46,522 bases of DNA from a bacterium (GCA_009724975.1 SRXB01000001.1:1-46522), one strand, 5' to 3'. Shown: positions 1-11,252, counted from the first letter of the stretch. A program made the numbers and translations. Notes: generated from the sequence alone by a model not told the origin.

Positions 1-1
1 C

Positions 2-316
2 TTCGAGATGCTGGGGGGCGACGGGGGACTTCGGGCAGGCGCTCTACTTGGCGAGGCCTATGAAAGAATGGGGAAGGAAGAGGAGGCGCTGAAAATTTTC
101 CAGAAAATCGGCTATCTCTACCCCCCGGACAACGAGCTCTGTGCTAAAAGCAGGCTTCGCGCCGCGAATATGCTCTCAAGGCGCGGCAAAAAAGCCGAGG
201 CGGAGGCAATATACCGCGAAGCTCTTTCCTCCCCCGTCGAGTGGGTGAGAATAGAGGCAGAAAAATGGCTTAAAGAGTTTTCGCCCGCGCCCGACGCCCC
301 AAAAGAGGCCCCGTGA
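2..316 (+). CDS. C-terminal end of a TPR-repeat protein (5' truncated)
   Basis: The frame is open from base 2, so the gene begins outside the window; the ATG at 8 is probably internal. The visible ~104 residues look like two helical tetratricopeptide-type hairpins, for example GEAYERMGKEEEALKIFQK and then a stretch with RRGKKAEAEAIYREAL, followed by a Pro/Ala-rich tail. TPR repeats bind proteins and no enzymatic motif is visible. Such proteins in this kind of genome are often envelope-associated, but location cannot be judged without the N-terminus. It is followed by about 120 bp without a recognisable gene (317-439). Confidence 0.6.
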   Translation, partial: FEMLGGDGGLRAGALLGEAYERMGKEEEALKIFQKIGYLYPPDNELCAKSRLRAANMLSRRGKKAEAEAIYREALSSPVEWVRIEAEKWLKEFSPAPDAPKEAP

Positions 317-439
317 AGATATTTTTGCCGGAGCGAGAATTTTTTATACACTTCGGACGACAGGACGCATTAAAATCACCGGCAAAGTGATTTATTGTCC
401 GCGCATTGGGCTTCGGCCCGTTTGGATTGGCGTTTTTCA

Positions 440-736
440 ATGAAAAAAACCTTGGCGAAATGGATATTCATATCGGTGGCAGTCCTTGGCACCGGCTTTG
501 CCTTAGTGAAAATCGCCTTTTTTGAATTCCCCAAAATCAGACACCTGCGTCAGGAGTGCAAGAACGAAGAGGCTGCGGTTGAGAAGCTCCAGAAGGAGCG
601 CGACCGGCTCGCCAGCGAGGTGCACGACATCAACGTAGATCCCGTCGTTGCGGAAAAATACGCCCGTAAAGAGGGGTGGATCCGCGAAGACGAGACGGTC
701 ATAGTGATTCCAGAGAAATTGAAAAATGGCAGATAA
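440..736 (+). CDS. FtsB/DivIC-like septum formation initiator family protein
   Basis: A 98-residue bitopic membrane protein. It has a short basic N-terminus (MKKTLAKW), one hydrophobic segment at about residues 8-27, a charged coiled coil at about 32-63 with heptad-like Leu/Glu/Arg spacing, and a C-terminal motif (EKYARKEGW, then DETVIVIP) like the 'AR..G....E' tail of FtsB/DivIC proteins. Members stabilise the divisome between FtsQ and FtsL. I chose the ATG at 440 because it puts the membrane segment at the N-terminus; the in-frame ATG at 395 would add 15 unlikely residues. No strong Shine-Dalgarno is visible. Its end overlaps the next gene by 11 bp, implying translational coupling. The family is diverse, so a role in division is inferred. 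Confidence 0.72.
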   Translation: MKKTLAKWIFISVAVLGTGFALVKIAFFEFPKIRHLRQECKNEEAAVEKLQKERDRLASEVHDINVDPVVAEKYARKEGWIREDETVIVIPEKLKNGR

Positions 737-2786
737 CCGCGGCGGGAAAAGGGAGTCCGAGGCGGAATCCCCGGGCGGATCGCCCTTTTTGCGCCTTATT
801 TTCCCTTCCGTTTACGGCGCCAGCCTCCTCGGCGGCCTTTTCTCTCCCGGCCATCCGGCCTGGCTCTCGGTTTCGGCGCTTGGCGTCTACATCGTCTATC
901 TCATTTGGCGCGTCTACGCCATCTTCACCGAGCACGCCCGAAAAAACATGACCGGAGGGGCGGTCGCAAGGGCCATGGAGCTTGGCCTTCTAGCCGTTTT
1001 CGGTCTAGGGACGGCTTTTCAGCTCATACCGGAGATCTCCCCCTGGTGGCTTCACCTTCACGCGGCGGTCTTCGTTCTGGTGGCGGCTGTCGCCAGGTGG
1101 CCCGAGATAATTTTCCTTAGCCTCTCCGCGCTGGTGGTCGGCAAATTGTCGCCCGGGGTGCTTGGCGAGAACTGGCTGCCCTCCTTCATCGGGCTGACAT
1201 CGATATCTCTTTTTTCCTCCATAGCCGTCTCCATCGAGAGGCGACGCGTGGGGCAGCTTAAAAAGCGTATGGAGCGCATGCGGCTTGACTCAGAGCGCAA
1301 GTCGGACTCTCTTTTGGAGAGCGAGAGCGCCGCCGCTCGCCTTGAGCAGGCTCAAAAGGCCGCCATGGCCGAGCTTCGGGAGGCGGTGGAGGCAAATTCA
1401 TGCCTTCTTGTCCTGAAAACCCCGCAGGGAAGCCTTTATATCAAGCACATCATCGGCGAAGTCGGTGACGTGGACTACGAGGCGCGGGTAAAGCTCAAGG
1501 GGACCGCTTTTCACTGGATTGCGGGCAACAAGAGGGAGCTCATCAACCTCGAAGTCTCCGACCCACAGAAGGCCCTCGGGTATTACGACTCCAATATCGC
1601 AATCAAATCCTTCGTCGGAGTGCCGCTTTTCACCGGTGAGCGCGTCGAGGGGATTTTGGCGGTCGACAGTCTGAAGGAAAACGCCTTTTCCTCGGATAAA
1701 ATGCCAATCATTAGGCTGGCGGCCCGCCAGCTGGCCTCCATGATGGACCATTCTCGGGAAATCGAGCAGGCTTCCACCCAGATAAACGACCTGCGCACCT
1801 TTCGGGAATATTCAAAGCTCCTCTCTTCCTCACCCCTTCCACGCGATCTTCCGACCCTCACTCTCAACATAATAAAAGAGAGGATGGGGCCGGATTTTTG
1901 CGCGCTCTCTTTTGTCGCGGACAAGGGTGAGATGGAGGCCCTTGCGGTCTGGAGCAGGGACGAGGAGGAGATACGGCGCGGGCCTTTCAAGAGCGAGGGG
2001 AGCCTTGCCCAGTGGGTTTTGGACAACAACAAGGACATATACCTTCCCAAAAAGGAAGATATGCCGCCCAAGCCTTTGCTTTCGCCGGAAATAGAGGTCA
2101 AAAAACGGGAAACGGCGCTGATTCATCCCATTTCCTCGCGCAGCGTGGCCGTCGGGGTTCTGGTTGCCGGATGGGACGAGCCCTGCGCGGTGGACCAGTC
2201 GGCGATGGATTTTTGCGGAATACTTCTTCGCCAGCTCGCCCTTGCGATACTCCACACGCGGGATGCGGACCGGTTAAGGAAGGCTCACCCCATTGATGAG
2301 ATCACCGGCCTTTTTTCTCACTGCGGCTTCATTTCCCTTCTGGACCACGAGGCGAGGCGCAACAGAAGGTATGGGCGCGGTCTCTCCATTATCATTTTCG
2401 ACGTGGACCAGTTCAAGAAAATCGCCGAGACTTACGGGCAGGAACCCCTTTCCTCCCTGGTTTCCGGCATGGGGAGGCTTGTCTCCTCCGACCTTAGGGA
2501 TGGCGATGTGGCCGCCTACCTTGGCGGCGGGCGCTTTGCCATGCTTGTCGCCGAGGTCGAGGGAGAGGAGGCCGTAAAAATGGCCAACAGGCTTTGCAGG
2601 CTCGTGGCCTCGACCTCCATTCCCTGCGGCGACCTGCAGCTTCGCGTCACCATAAGCGCCGGCGTATGCTCCTGGCGCGGCGACGAGGACACCGCCCAGA
2701 AAATGGCCGGAAGGGCGGAAACGGCCCTTTATGAAGCGCGCAGGGCCGGAGGCAACCGCGCTGTGCGCAAAAGCGTAGACGGATAG
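726..2786 (+). CDS. Membrane GAF-GAF-GGDEF protein with degenerate GGDEF site
   Basis: A 686-residue protein with hydrophobic segments at about residues 20-155, a coiled-coil linker (about 165-215), two GAF-like domains (about 215-345 and 370-510) and a C-terminal GGDEF domain (about 525-680). The active-site loop reads GGGRF at residues 600-604 instead of GG(D/E)EF, so diguanylate cyclase activity is unlikely. The RxxD inhibitory-site motif (R591 to D594), five residues before the loop, is kept. The first metal-binding Asp region (IIIFDVDQFKK) is also kept. TM plus GAF plus degenerate GGDEF with an intact I-site recalls the c-di-GMP receptor PelD; that parallel is inference. It overlaps the FtsB-like gene by 11 bp and ends 3 bp from the convergent panB. 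Confidence 0.85.
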   Translation: MADNRGGKRESEAESPGGSPFLRLIFPSVYGASLLGGLFSPGHPAWLSVSALGVYIVYLIWRVYAIFTEHARKNMTGGAVARAMELGLLAVFGLGTAFQLIPEISPWWLHLHAAVFVLVAAVARWPEIIFLSLSALVVGKLSPGVLGENWLPSFIGLTSISLFSSIAVSIERRRVGQLKKRMERMRLDSERKSDSLLESESAAARLEQAQKAAMAELREAVEANSCLLVLKTPQGSLYIKHIIGEVGDVDYEARVKLKGTAFHWIAGNKRELINLEVSDPQKALGYYDSNIAIKSFVGVPLFTGERVEGILAVDSLKENAFSSDKMPIIRLAARQLASMMDHSREIEQASTQINDLRTFREYSKLLSSSPLPRDLPTLTLNIIKERMGPDFCALSFVADKGEMEALAVWSRDEEEIRRGPFKSEGSLAQWVLDNNKDIYLPKKEDMPPKPLLSPEIEVKKRETALIHPISSRSVAVGVLVAGWDEPCAVDQSAMDFCGILLRQLALAILHTRDADRLRKAHPIDEITGLFSHCGFISLLDHEARRNRRYGRGLSIIIFDVDQFKKIAETYGQEPLSSLVSGMGRLVSSDLRDGDVAAYLGGGRFAMLVAEVEGEEAVKMANRLCRLVASTSIPCGDLQLRVTISAGVCSWRGDEDTAQKMAGRAETALYEARRAGGNRAVRKSVDG

Positions 2787-2789
2787 CGG

Positions 2790-3587
2790 CTAGAACTGGT
2801 GCTCTGGCCCGGGAAAGCTCCCCGACTCCACCTCTTCCTTGTATCTTTTCAGCGCTTCTTTTATCGGCGCGCCCGCATCGCAGTATTTTTTCACGAATTT
2901 CGGGGTGAAACGGTCGAATAGGCCTGTCATGTCGTGAAAAACCAGAACCTGCCCGTCGCACCCGCCTCCCGCGCCTATGCCTATGGTCGGAACCGGTATC
3001 TGCGAGGTGATGCGCGAAGAGAGCGAAGCCGGCACGCACTCGATGACTATCGAAAAGACCCCCGCCTCGCAAAGCGCCTTGGCGTCTTCCATTAGCGAAA
3101 GGGCCGCCCGGGTGTCTTTGCCCTGGACCTTGAAACCGCCGAGCTGGGTTGCGGTCTGGGGGGTAAGCCCTATGTGGCCCATCACCGGAATTCCCGCCCG
3201 CACTATTGCCGCCGCCTTGTCCGCCTGCGAAACGCCCCCTTCGAGCTTTACCGCGTCGGCGCGCCCTTCCTTCAAAAAGCGTCCTGCGTTCCTTATCGCC
3301 TCCTCGACGCCCACCTGATAGGACAAAAACGGCATGTCCGCGACGATGAGGGCGGTTTTCACCCCCCGCGAGACCGCCTTGGTGTGGTGGAGCATCTCCT
3401 CCATCGTCACGGAGACGGTATCCGGATACCCGAGGCAGACCATGCCCAGGCTGTCTCCTACGAGGACGACATCTATTCCCGCATCATCGGCCAGTTTGCC
3501 GGTGGGATAGTCGTAGGCGGTGACGGTGGAAATTTTCGGCCCCTTTTTCTTTCTGGCGAGGATGTCGGGCGGGGTAATCTTTCCCAT
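2790..3587 (-). CDS. panB: 3-methyl-2-oxobutanoate hydroxymethyltransferase (ketopantoate synthesis)
   Basis: A 265-residue TIM-barrel enzyme of normal length that transfers a hydroxymethyl group from methylene-THF to 2-oxoisovalerate, the first step of pantothenate and CoA synthesis in the cytoplasm. Family signatures are VTAYDYPTGKLADDAG near the N-terminus, the metal-binding VGDSLGMV, GHIGLTPQT, and the catalytic Glu region IVIECVP. Start ATG at 3587 has a good ribosome site (AAGGAGCTGAAG) that lies in the end of panE, only 2 bp upstream, so the two genes are coupled. It is the last gene of the minus-strand block and converges on the GGDEF gene. Confidence 0.95.
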   Translation of the reverse strand: MGKITPPDILARKKKGPKISTVTAYDYPTGKLADDAGIDVVLVGDSLGMVCLGYPDTVSVTMEEMLHHTKAVSRGVKTALIVADMPFLSYQVGVEEAIRNAGRFLKEGRADAVKLEGGVSQADKAAAIVRAGIPVMGHIGLTPQTATQLGGFKVQGKDTRAALSLMEDAKALCEAGVFSIVIECVPASLSSRITSQIPVPTIGIGAGGGCDGQVLVFHDMTGLFDRFTPKFVKKYCDAGAPIKEALKRYKEEVESGSFPGPEHQF

Positions 3588-3589
3588 CT

Positions 3590-4510
3590 TCAGCTCCTTT
3601 TGATGGCCTCAAGGGCTTTTATCATCTCGTGAAGGGTTTCATTGAGCGGGCAGGGGATGGAGTGCTTTTTCCCAAGCGCCGCCACCGCCCCATTTATAAA
3701 ATCAGTTTCTGTTAAGCGCCCCGCGGCGACGTCCTGAAGCATGCTGGACCTGTTTTGGGCTGTCGCCTCCGCGACGAGGATAATCTTTTCGGCCAGCTGG
3801 CCCTCTTCGCCAAGATCAACCCCTTCTTTCAGGGCGACTGCGGCTACTTCTCCCGCGACCTTTGCTATTATTTTTTTTGCCGCGTTATTTTTAGCCAGCT
3901 CGCCATTTTGCACGCCTAAAATCGCGGTGAGCGGGTTTATCGCGCAGTTTATCGCGAGTTTTCTCCATATATAGGTGAAAATTTCGGGAGTAGCCGAGGC
4001 TTTAAGCCCCGCTAGCGAGAGTATGCGGGCAATTTCTTCGCCAGAGGGGCCGCCTTTGGCGGCGGGGCCGAGATAGGTTTCGCCGTCGCCGCCGTGGCGC
4101 ACTACGCCGGGCGCCAAAAGAGTGGCTCCCTGCGCGGTAGTTCCGGCCAGGACGCGGCCTTCTCCGAAAGCATCGAGCAAAATCTTTTGCGGGCCAAGGC
4201 CGTTTTGCAAGGTGAGCACGAGCGTGGAGGGGCCGAGGGCTGGGAGAGCCGTTTCGGCGGCCCTTTTGGTGTCTTGCGCCTTGGTGGCGATTAAAACCAG
4301 GTCGAAGGGGTAGCTTTCCAGCGGCGGGCAGAGGATTTTCGCCTTTACCTGAAGGGAGGATTCCCCTTCCAGCAAAGTAAGTGGCGTTTGCGATAGTGCG
4401 CGTGCCTGCCTTTCATCTCTTGCAATCAGCCATGGCTGGTGGCCGGCAAGGGAGAGGCGAATGTAAAATAATGAGCCGATTGCTCCGGGTCCAACGATGG
4501 CGATCCTCAC
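3590..4510 (-). CDS. panE: 2-dehydropantoate 2-reductase
   Basis: A 306-residue NADPH-dependent ketopantoate reductase, the second pantothenate step, next to panB. The N-terminal Rossmann motif is VGPGAIGSLF. The catalytic lysine region is IWRKLAINCAINPLTAI, and the C-terminal helical domain carries the family motif around SSMLQDVAAGRLTETDFING. The start is GTG at 4510, preceded by a GAGGTG ribosome site six bases upstream. The gene lies 36 bp after the lipoprotein gene. All key residues I can check are present. PanE/ApbA paralogues of unknown substrate exist, but adjacency to panB makes the pantothenate role likely. Confidence 0.92.
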   Translation of the reverse strand: MRIAIVGPGAIGSLFYIRLSLAGHQPWLIARDERQARALSQTPLTLLEGESSLQVKAKILCPPLESYPFDLVLIATKAQDTKRAAETALPALGPSTLVLTLQNGLGPQKILLDAFGEGRVLAGTTAQGATLLAPGVVRHGGDGETYLGPAAKGGPSGEEIARILSLAGLKASATPEIFTYIWRKLAINCAINPLTAILGVQNGELAKNNAAKKIIAKVAGEVAAVALKEGVDLGEEGQLAEKIILVAEATAQNRSSMLQDVAAGRLTETDFINGAVAALGKKHSIPCPLNETLHEMIKALEAIKRS

Positions 4511-4546
4511 GGTTTCACCTCTTTGGCTTGCCCTTGAGGGCGGTTT

Positions 4547-5548
4547 TTAAGGCTGTTTTTTGCTCGCCGCGGCCGATTTTATAGGGGAGGGGGCGCTTTC
4601 GTTTCCCTCTTCGTCCATGGCCGTGCATCCGTAAAAGTACGTGACGCCGGCCTCGATGGCGGAATCGAGAAAAGAGGTTTCGCCGCCCGGAACCTCGGCG
4701 ATTTTTTCAAGTGCGTCGGGGCTTTTGCCCCTTTTTATGACAATTTTTGCATACGGTTCCCCTGACGGGGCCATCCACATAAGCCTTATTCCCCCGGGTT
4801 CGCCAAAGAGGGCGAGCTCAAGCGGCGGCTCGGGCGGCTCGGAGTCTTTTGGAGTCACTTCAAGGGCAACCTCCTCCGATTCGATTCGCCAGCCCTGGGG
4901 GGAAACGGCGGAGGAGCGGAAAGAAAGCCTTGCCGCCTCGCCGTTTTTTAGGCCCGCTATCCTGCCCTCAGATGATTCCGGGGCAAAGCGGGCCAGAACT
5001 TTCCCCGCCTCGTCGTAAGCCGAAATTCCCTCGTAGGCGATGGCCGAGGCGGGGAGCGAATATTTGACTTTGGCCCCTCCATCCACGGGGAAGAGCTCTA
5101 CCGAAGGAGGGGCGACCTTGAAGTAGGTTGCCGCCACCGGCGGTGAGGGCAGGCCCCTGTTCCCGCGCCCGTCAAGGGCAAAGACCCTGTAATTGCGGGT
5201 TTCGCCCGGGCGAGCGCCCTTGTCGGTCCATGAATAGACTGCGCCGTCGGGCAGCGCCTTGATGGTGGCCGCCTCCTCGTATTCAAAAGAGCAGCTTTGA
5301 CACTCCTCCTTGCCTTTTTCCACCGAAGCGACTTCGACGAGAAAGCCGGATATATCTCCCCCCGCGCCCGAAAGGGTCCTTGAGGGGAGTGACCATCCTA
5401 TTGTCAGACCGTCTTCCCTTCCGCCCGCCACAAGTCCCTGCGGCGTGCCGACGCGGGCCTGCCCCGGGGGAAGGGGATCTCCCATGCGCCCGCAGGCCGC
5501 CGCAAAAAGGGCCGCCGCGGACAAAATGAGGATGGCGCTGCTTCGCAA
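4547..5548 (-). CDS. Lipoprotein with fibronectin type III-like repeats
   Basis: A 333-residue predicted lipoprotein. A short signal peptide (residues 1-18) ends in a lipobox (FAAAC, Cys at about 19) followed by GRMGDPLPP, which resembles the start of small LptM/YifL-type lipoproteins found next to argH/lysA in many proteobacteria. The rest contains two beta-rich modules of about 90 residues that look like fibronectin type III domains; the C-terminal one includes PEPPLELALFGEPGGIRLMW and FYGCTAMDEEGNESAPS. The start appears to be TTG at 5548, with the nearest ribosome site (GAGGAG) about 13 bp upstream, inside argH. Function is unknown; an envelope location is inferred from the lipobox. Confidence 0.75.
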   Translation of the reverse strand: MRSSAILILSAAALFAAACGRMGDPLPPGQARVGTPQGLVAGGREDGLTIGWSLPSRTLSGAGGDISGFLVEVASVEKGKEECQSCSFEYEEAATIKALPDGAVYSWTDKGARPGETRNYRVFALDGRGNRGLPSPPVAATYFKVAPPSVELFPVDGGAKVKYSLPASAIAYEGISAYDEAGKVLARFAPESSEGRIAGLKNGEAARLSFRSSAVSPQGWRIESEEVALEVTPKDSEPPEPPLELALFGEPGGIRLMWMAPSGEPYAKIVIKRGKSPDALEKIAEVPGGETSFLDSAIEAGVTYFYGCTAMDEEGNESAPSPIKSAAASKKQP

Positions 5549-5554
5549 GGGATT

Positions 5555-6952
5555 CTATTTGCTCCTCGGCCAGAGTTCGTCAAGTCTTTTCATGGCCAGT
5601 TCGCTCTCGGCTATTACGTTTTCCGGAGCAGGGCCGCCAGTCGCCTTTCTCGAAGAGAGGCTTTTGGTCATTGAGAGCGCCTCAAAGATATCTTCGCCTA
5701 TCATTTGGGAGAGTCCCCGCAGCTCGGCAAGGGGAAGCTCCTCCAGCCCGACTTTTTTCTCCTCGGCGAGTGCGACGGCCTTGCCCGCGATCTCGTGTGC
5801 GTGGCGAAAGGGCATTCCCTTCTTGGCGAGGTAGTCGGCGAGGTCGGTAGCGTTGACGAACCCCTCCTTAAGCGCCATTTTCGCCCTTTCGGGATTTATC
5901 TTCAGGGAGCGCACCATTTCTATGGCGATCGCCAAAGAGCCTTTTATGGTGTCAAGGGAGTCGAAGACCGGCTCTTTGTCTTCCTGCATGTCTTTGTTGT
6001 AGGCCAGAGAAAGGGCTTTCATCGTGGTGAGAAGGGCCAGAAGGTTGCCGTTGACGCGCCCCGTTTTTCCGCGCAAAAGCTCGGGAACATCGGGATTCTT
6101 CTTCTGCGGCATTATGGAGGAGCCGGTGCAGAAGCCGTCGGAGAGGGTCACGAAGCGAAACTCCTGACTAGACCAGATTACCAACTCTTCGCTAAGGCGC
6201 GAGAGGTGGGTCATTATCACGGAGGCGTTGAAGAGGAATTCGAGGGCGAAATCGCGGTCGGAGACGCCGTCGAGGCTGTTTCTCATTATTGCATCGAAGC
6301 CAAGCTCCCTTGCGACCATTTCGCGGTCGAGCGGGTAGGGGGTTCCGGCCAGCGCGCCGCTGCCAAGAGGCGAGCGGCGGGTCCTGCCCAGAGTGTCCTT
6401 CATGCGCTCGATGTCGCGGGAGAACATCTCGAAATAGGCTAGCCAGTGGTGGCCGAAGGTGACCGGCTGGGCGCGCTGGAGGTGGGTGTAGCCGGGGAGA
6501 AGGGTGTCGGCCTCGCGGAAGGCGCGAACCGCGAAGGTTTCGCAAAGGCCGCGCAAGAGGTCCAGCACTTCTTTCATTTCGTCGGCCAGATAGAGGCGAA
6601 GGTCAAGCGCCACCTGGTCGTTGCGGCTGCGCCCGGTGTGGAGCTTGCCGCCAACCGGCCCGACCTTTTCGGTCAGGCGCTTTTCCACCGCCATGTGGAT
6701 GTCCTCGACGGAGACGGGGAAGTCTATCTCCCCGCGCTCTATCTCCTTTTCCACCTCGGCGAGGCCCTCGACAAGGGTTTGCGCCTCCTGCGCGGTAAGA
6801 ACCCCCACTGCGGCGAGCATTTTGGCGTGCGCCATCGAGCCTCGGATGTCCTGGCGGTACATGCGCTTGTCAAAACCGATGGAGGCGGTGAAGACCTCCA
6901 CTATTTTGAGGGTTTCTTCCCTAAATCTCCCTCCCCAGGGTTTCTCGGCCAT
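5555..6952 (-). CDS. argH: Argininosuccinate lyase
   Basis: A 465-residue enzyme of the fumarase/aspartase superfamily. It cleaves argininosuccinate to arginine and fumarate, the last step of arginine synthesis. It starts with the family N-terminus KPWGGRFREET. The signature loop GSSIMPQKKNPDVPELLRGK carries the catalytic serine. HTGRSRNDQVALDLRLY and TYPLDREMVA regions are also conserved. The ATG at 6952 has AAGGAATAAAAA upstream. It lies 25 bp after argG in a clear arginine operon. Confidence 0.97.
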   Translation of the reverse strand: MAEKPWGGRFREETLKIVEVFTASIGFDKRMYRQDIRGSMAHAKMLAAVGVLTAQEAQTLVEGLAEVEKEIERGEIDFPVSVEDIHMAVEKRLTEKVGPVGGKLHTGRSRNDQVALDLRLYLADEMKEVLDLLRGLCETFAVRAFREADTLLPGYTHLQRAQPVTFGHHWLAYFEMFSRDIERMKDTLGRTRRSPLGSGALAGTPYPLDREMVARELGFDAIMRNSLDGVSDRDFALEFLFNASVIMTHLSRLSEELVIWSSQEFRFVTLSDGFCTGSSIMPQKKNPDVPELLRGKTGRVNGNLLALLTTMKALSLAYNKDMQEDKEPVFDSLDTIKGSLAIAIEMVRSLKINPERAKMALKEGFVNATDLADYLAKKGMPFRHAHEIAGKAVALAEEKKVGLEELPLAELRGLSQMIGEDIFEALSMTKSLSSRKATGGPAPENVIAESELAMKRLDELWPRSK

Positions 6953-6977
6953 TTTTTATTCCTTTTCAGGGCTTTTG

Positions 6978-8183
<1,206 letters not shown>

Positions 8184-8235
8184 TTTCAATCCTTCCCTGT
8201 AAACTCAAGGGCCGCAACCAGAGGCGCGGCTTTAT

Positions 8236-9147
<912 letters not shown>

Positions 9148-9172
9148 TTTCGCGTGGTCCCCTTCTTCCCGC

Positions 9173-10369
9173 CTAAAGCGAGTCAAGCGCCGACGAAAGG
9201 GCGTCGGCCAAAAGATCGATCTGGTCCTTGGTGACGATGAGCGGCGGGGCGAAGCGAAGGACGCTCTCACCTGCCGAGCCTATTAAAAAGCCTTTTGCCA
9301 TCATCGCCGAGACAATGGTGGCCGGTGAAATTCCGCCCTCAAGCTCAAGGCCGATGAGGAGCCCCCGCCCCCTGGCGTTTTTCGCGCGCGGCGAGCTTTC
9401 GGCGATTTTTTCAAGTTTGCCGAGGAGGTGTTTCCCCATCTCGCGGCAGTTCCCGATAATGTTTTCCTCCTCCATCGCCTCCATCGCGGCAAGTGCGGCG
9501 GCGGCGCAGAGGGGATTGCCGCCGAAGGTGGTGGCGTGGGTGCCCGGCGTGAAGGATTTGGCCGCCTCTTCGGTGGCCAGCACCGCTCCTATTGGCGCTC
9601 CGCCCCCTAATCCCTTCGCCATCGTCGCGATATCGGGGGTCACCCCTTCGTGTTCGCAGGCGAGGAAGGCTCCCGTCCGGCCCGCGCCGGTCTGGACCTC
9701 GTCGAAGATGAGTAGCGCGCCTCTTTCGTCGGCCAGCTTGCGCACGGCTTGCAGGTAGCCGGGCGAGGGCATTCTTATCCCGCCTTCTCCCTGGATCGGC
9801 TCAAGGATTATCGCGGCGGTGTTGACGTCCACGGCCTTTTGGAGGGCATCGAGGTCGTCGTAGGCGATGTGGATGAAGCCCGCGGGAAGGGGGGCGAACC
9901 CTTTTTTCACCTTCTCTTGGCCTGTTGCCGTGAGGGTCGCGAGGGTGCGGCCATGAAAGCTCATGGTGGCGCTTATAATGGTTTTCCGCCCCTCTTCGCC
10001 CCTGTCGTGGCAGATTTTGCGGGCGAGCTTTATCGCCCCTTCGTTGGCTTCCGCGCCTGAATTGCAGAAAAAGACCTTGTCGGCGAAGGTGTGGTCGCAA
10101 AGCCACTTGGCGAGCCTGACCTGCGGCTCGGTGTGGTAGAGGTTGGAGACGTGAAAGAGGGTTTTGGCCTGGGCCGCGACGGCGGACGACACCTTCGGGT
10201 GGCAGTGGCCGAGGTTGCAGACCGCTATCCCCGCCAGAAAATCAAGGTACTCCTTGCCGTCGGCGTCCCACACGCTCATTCCCTCGCCCCTGACAAGGGC
10301 TATGGGGAACCTAGCGTAAGTATTCATAACGTATTTTTCGCCAAGGGCGATTATGTCGGCGTTGTTCAT
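9173..10369 (-). CDS. argD: Acetylornithine aminotransferase
   Basis: A 398-residue class III PLP aminotransferase that converts N-acetylglutamate semialdehyde to N-acetylornithine. Landmarks are FCNSGAEANEGAIKLAR, the cofactor-binding LLIFDEVQTGAGRTG, and the PLP-lysine region TMAKGLGGGAPIGAV. The ATG at 10369 is four bases after the argB stop, so translation is probably coupled. The same fold can act on succinyldiaminopimelate (DapC activity), which is common for ArgD and may apply here, but the position fixes the arginine role. Confidence 0.96.
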   Translation of the reverse strand: MNNADIIALGEKYVMNTYARFPIALVRGEGMSVWDADGKEYLDFLAGIAVCNLGHCHPKVSSAVAAQAKTLFHVSNLYHTEPQVRLAKWLCDHTFADKVFFCNSGAEANEGAIKLARKICHDRGEEGRKTIISATMSFHGRTLATLTATGQEKVKKGFAPLPAGFIHIAYDDLDALQKAVDVNTAAIILEPIQGEGGIRMPSPGYLQAVRKLADERGALLIFDEVQTGAGRTGAFLACEHEGVTPDIATMAKGLGGGAPIGAVLATEEAAKSFTPGTHATTFGGNPLCAAAALAAMEAMEEENIIGNCREMGKHLLGKLEKIAESSPRAKNARGRGLLIGLELEGGISPATIVSAMMAKGFLIGSAGESVLRFAPPLIVTKDQIDLLADALSSALDSL

Positions 10370-10373
10370 GGCT

Positions 10374-11252
10374 TTATCCCGTTATTTCCGTGCCTACGCC
10401 GCCTTTGGTGAAGATTTCAAGCAACACCGCGTGGCGGATCCGGCCATCGATTATGTGAACCTTTTTTACTCCCGAATCAATGGCGTCCACCGCGCAGCGG
10501 ACCTTGGGGATCATTCCGCCGCCGATTACTCCGCTGGCGATGAGCCCCTCCACCTCCTGCCTCTTTATAGAGGGAATGAGGTTTTTGTTTACGTCCAGTA
10601 TTCCGGCGACGTCGGTCATGAGCACCAGCTTTTCGGCTTTCAGAGCCCCCGCGACCGAACCGGCAACCAGGTCGGCGTTGATGTTGTAGGTTTTGCCTAG
10701 GCCGTCGACGCCGATGGGGGCTATTACGGGGATGAAGCCGCCGTTGTCGAGGGTTTCTATGACCCCCGCGTTCACCTCTTCCACCTCGCCCACCGCGCCG
10801 ATGTCGATTTTCTGTATCTCGCCGTCCTCTTTTTTCTTTTCGAGGTAAAGCTTCCTGGCTTTTATTAGGCCGCCGTCCTTGCCGGTGAGCCCGGCGGCCT
10901 TGCCGCCGTAAAGGCCTATGAGGCTTACGATTTCCTTGTTGATTTTGCCGCCCAGCACCATTTCGACCACCTCCATGGTGGCCTCGTCGGTGACGCGCAT
11001 GCCGTCGACGAAGTCGGATTTTATATCCAGCCTCTTTAGCATCTCGTTGATCTGGGGGCCGCCGCCGTGGACAATGACGGGGTTGATGCCTATGTATTTC
11101 AAGAGCACCACGTCGCGGGCGAAGGACTCTTTGAGGTCTTCGGCGGTCATGGCGTGGCCGCCGTATTTTATGACGGCGACCTTGTTGAAGAATTCCCTTA
11201 TGTAGGGGAGCGCTTCCTGCAGAACCCCCGCCTTCTCTATCAGCTTTTCCAC
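10374..11252 (-). CDS. argB: Acetylglutamate kinase
   Basis: A 292-residue amino-acid kinase that phosphorylates N-acetylglutamate, the usual feedback-control step in arginine synthesis. Conserved pieces are VAVIKYGGHAM, VIVHGGGPQIN, NINADLVAGSVA for substrate binding, and VLMTDVAGI near the nucleotide site. The N-terminal helix (MEKLIEKAGVLQEALPYIRE) is the extension typical of hexameric, arginine-inhibited enzymes, so arginine feedback is likely. The start is GTG at 11252 with AAGGAG eight bases upstream. It lies 11 bp after hslU. argC and argJ/argA are not in the window. Confidence 0.96.
   Translation of the reverse strand: MEKLIEKAGVLQEALPYIREFFNKVAVIKYGGHAMTAEDLKESFARDVVLLKYIGINPVIVHGGGPQINEMLKRLDIKSDFVDGMRVTDEATMEVVEMVLGGKINKEIVSLIGLYGGKAAGLTGKDGGLIKARKLYLEKKKEDGEIQKIDIGAVGEVEEVNAGVIETLDNGGFIPVIAPIGVDGLGKTYNINADLVAGSVAGALKAEKLVLMTDVAGILDVNKNLIPSIKRQEVEGLIASGVIGGGMIPKVRCAVDAIDSGVKKVHIIDGRIRHAVLLEIFTKGGVGTEITG

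Noticed and set aside
726..2786. Active diguanylate cyclase
   Set aside because: The GGGRF loop lacks the acidic residue and Glu needed for metal binding and catalysis.
9148..9270. N-terminal extension of argF
   Set aside because: The 41 extra residues are low-complexity, overlap the end of argD and precede a normal OTC start with its own ribosome site.
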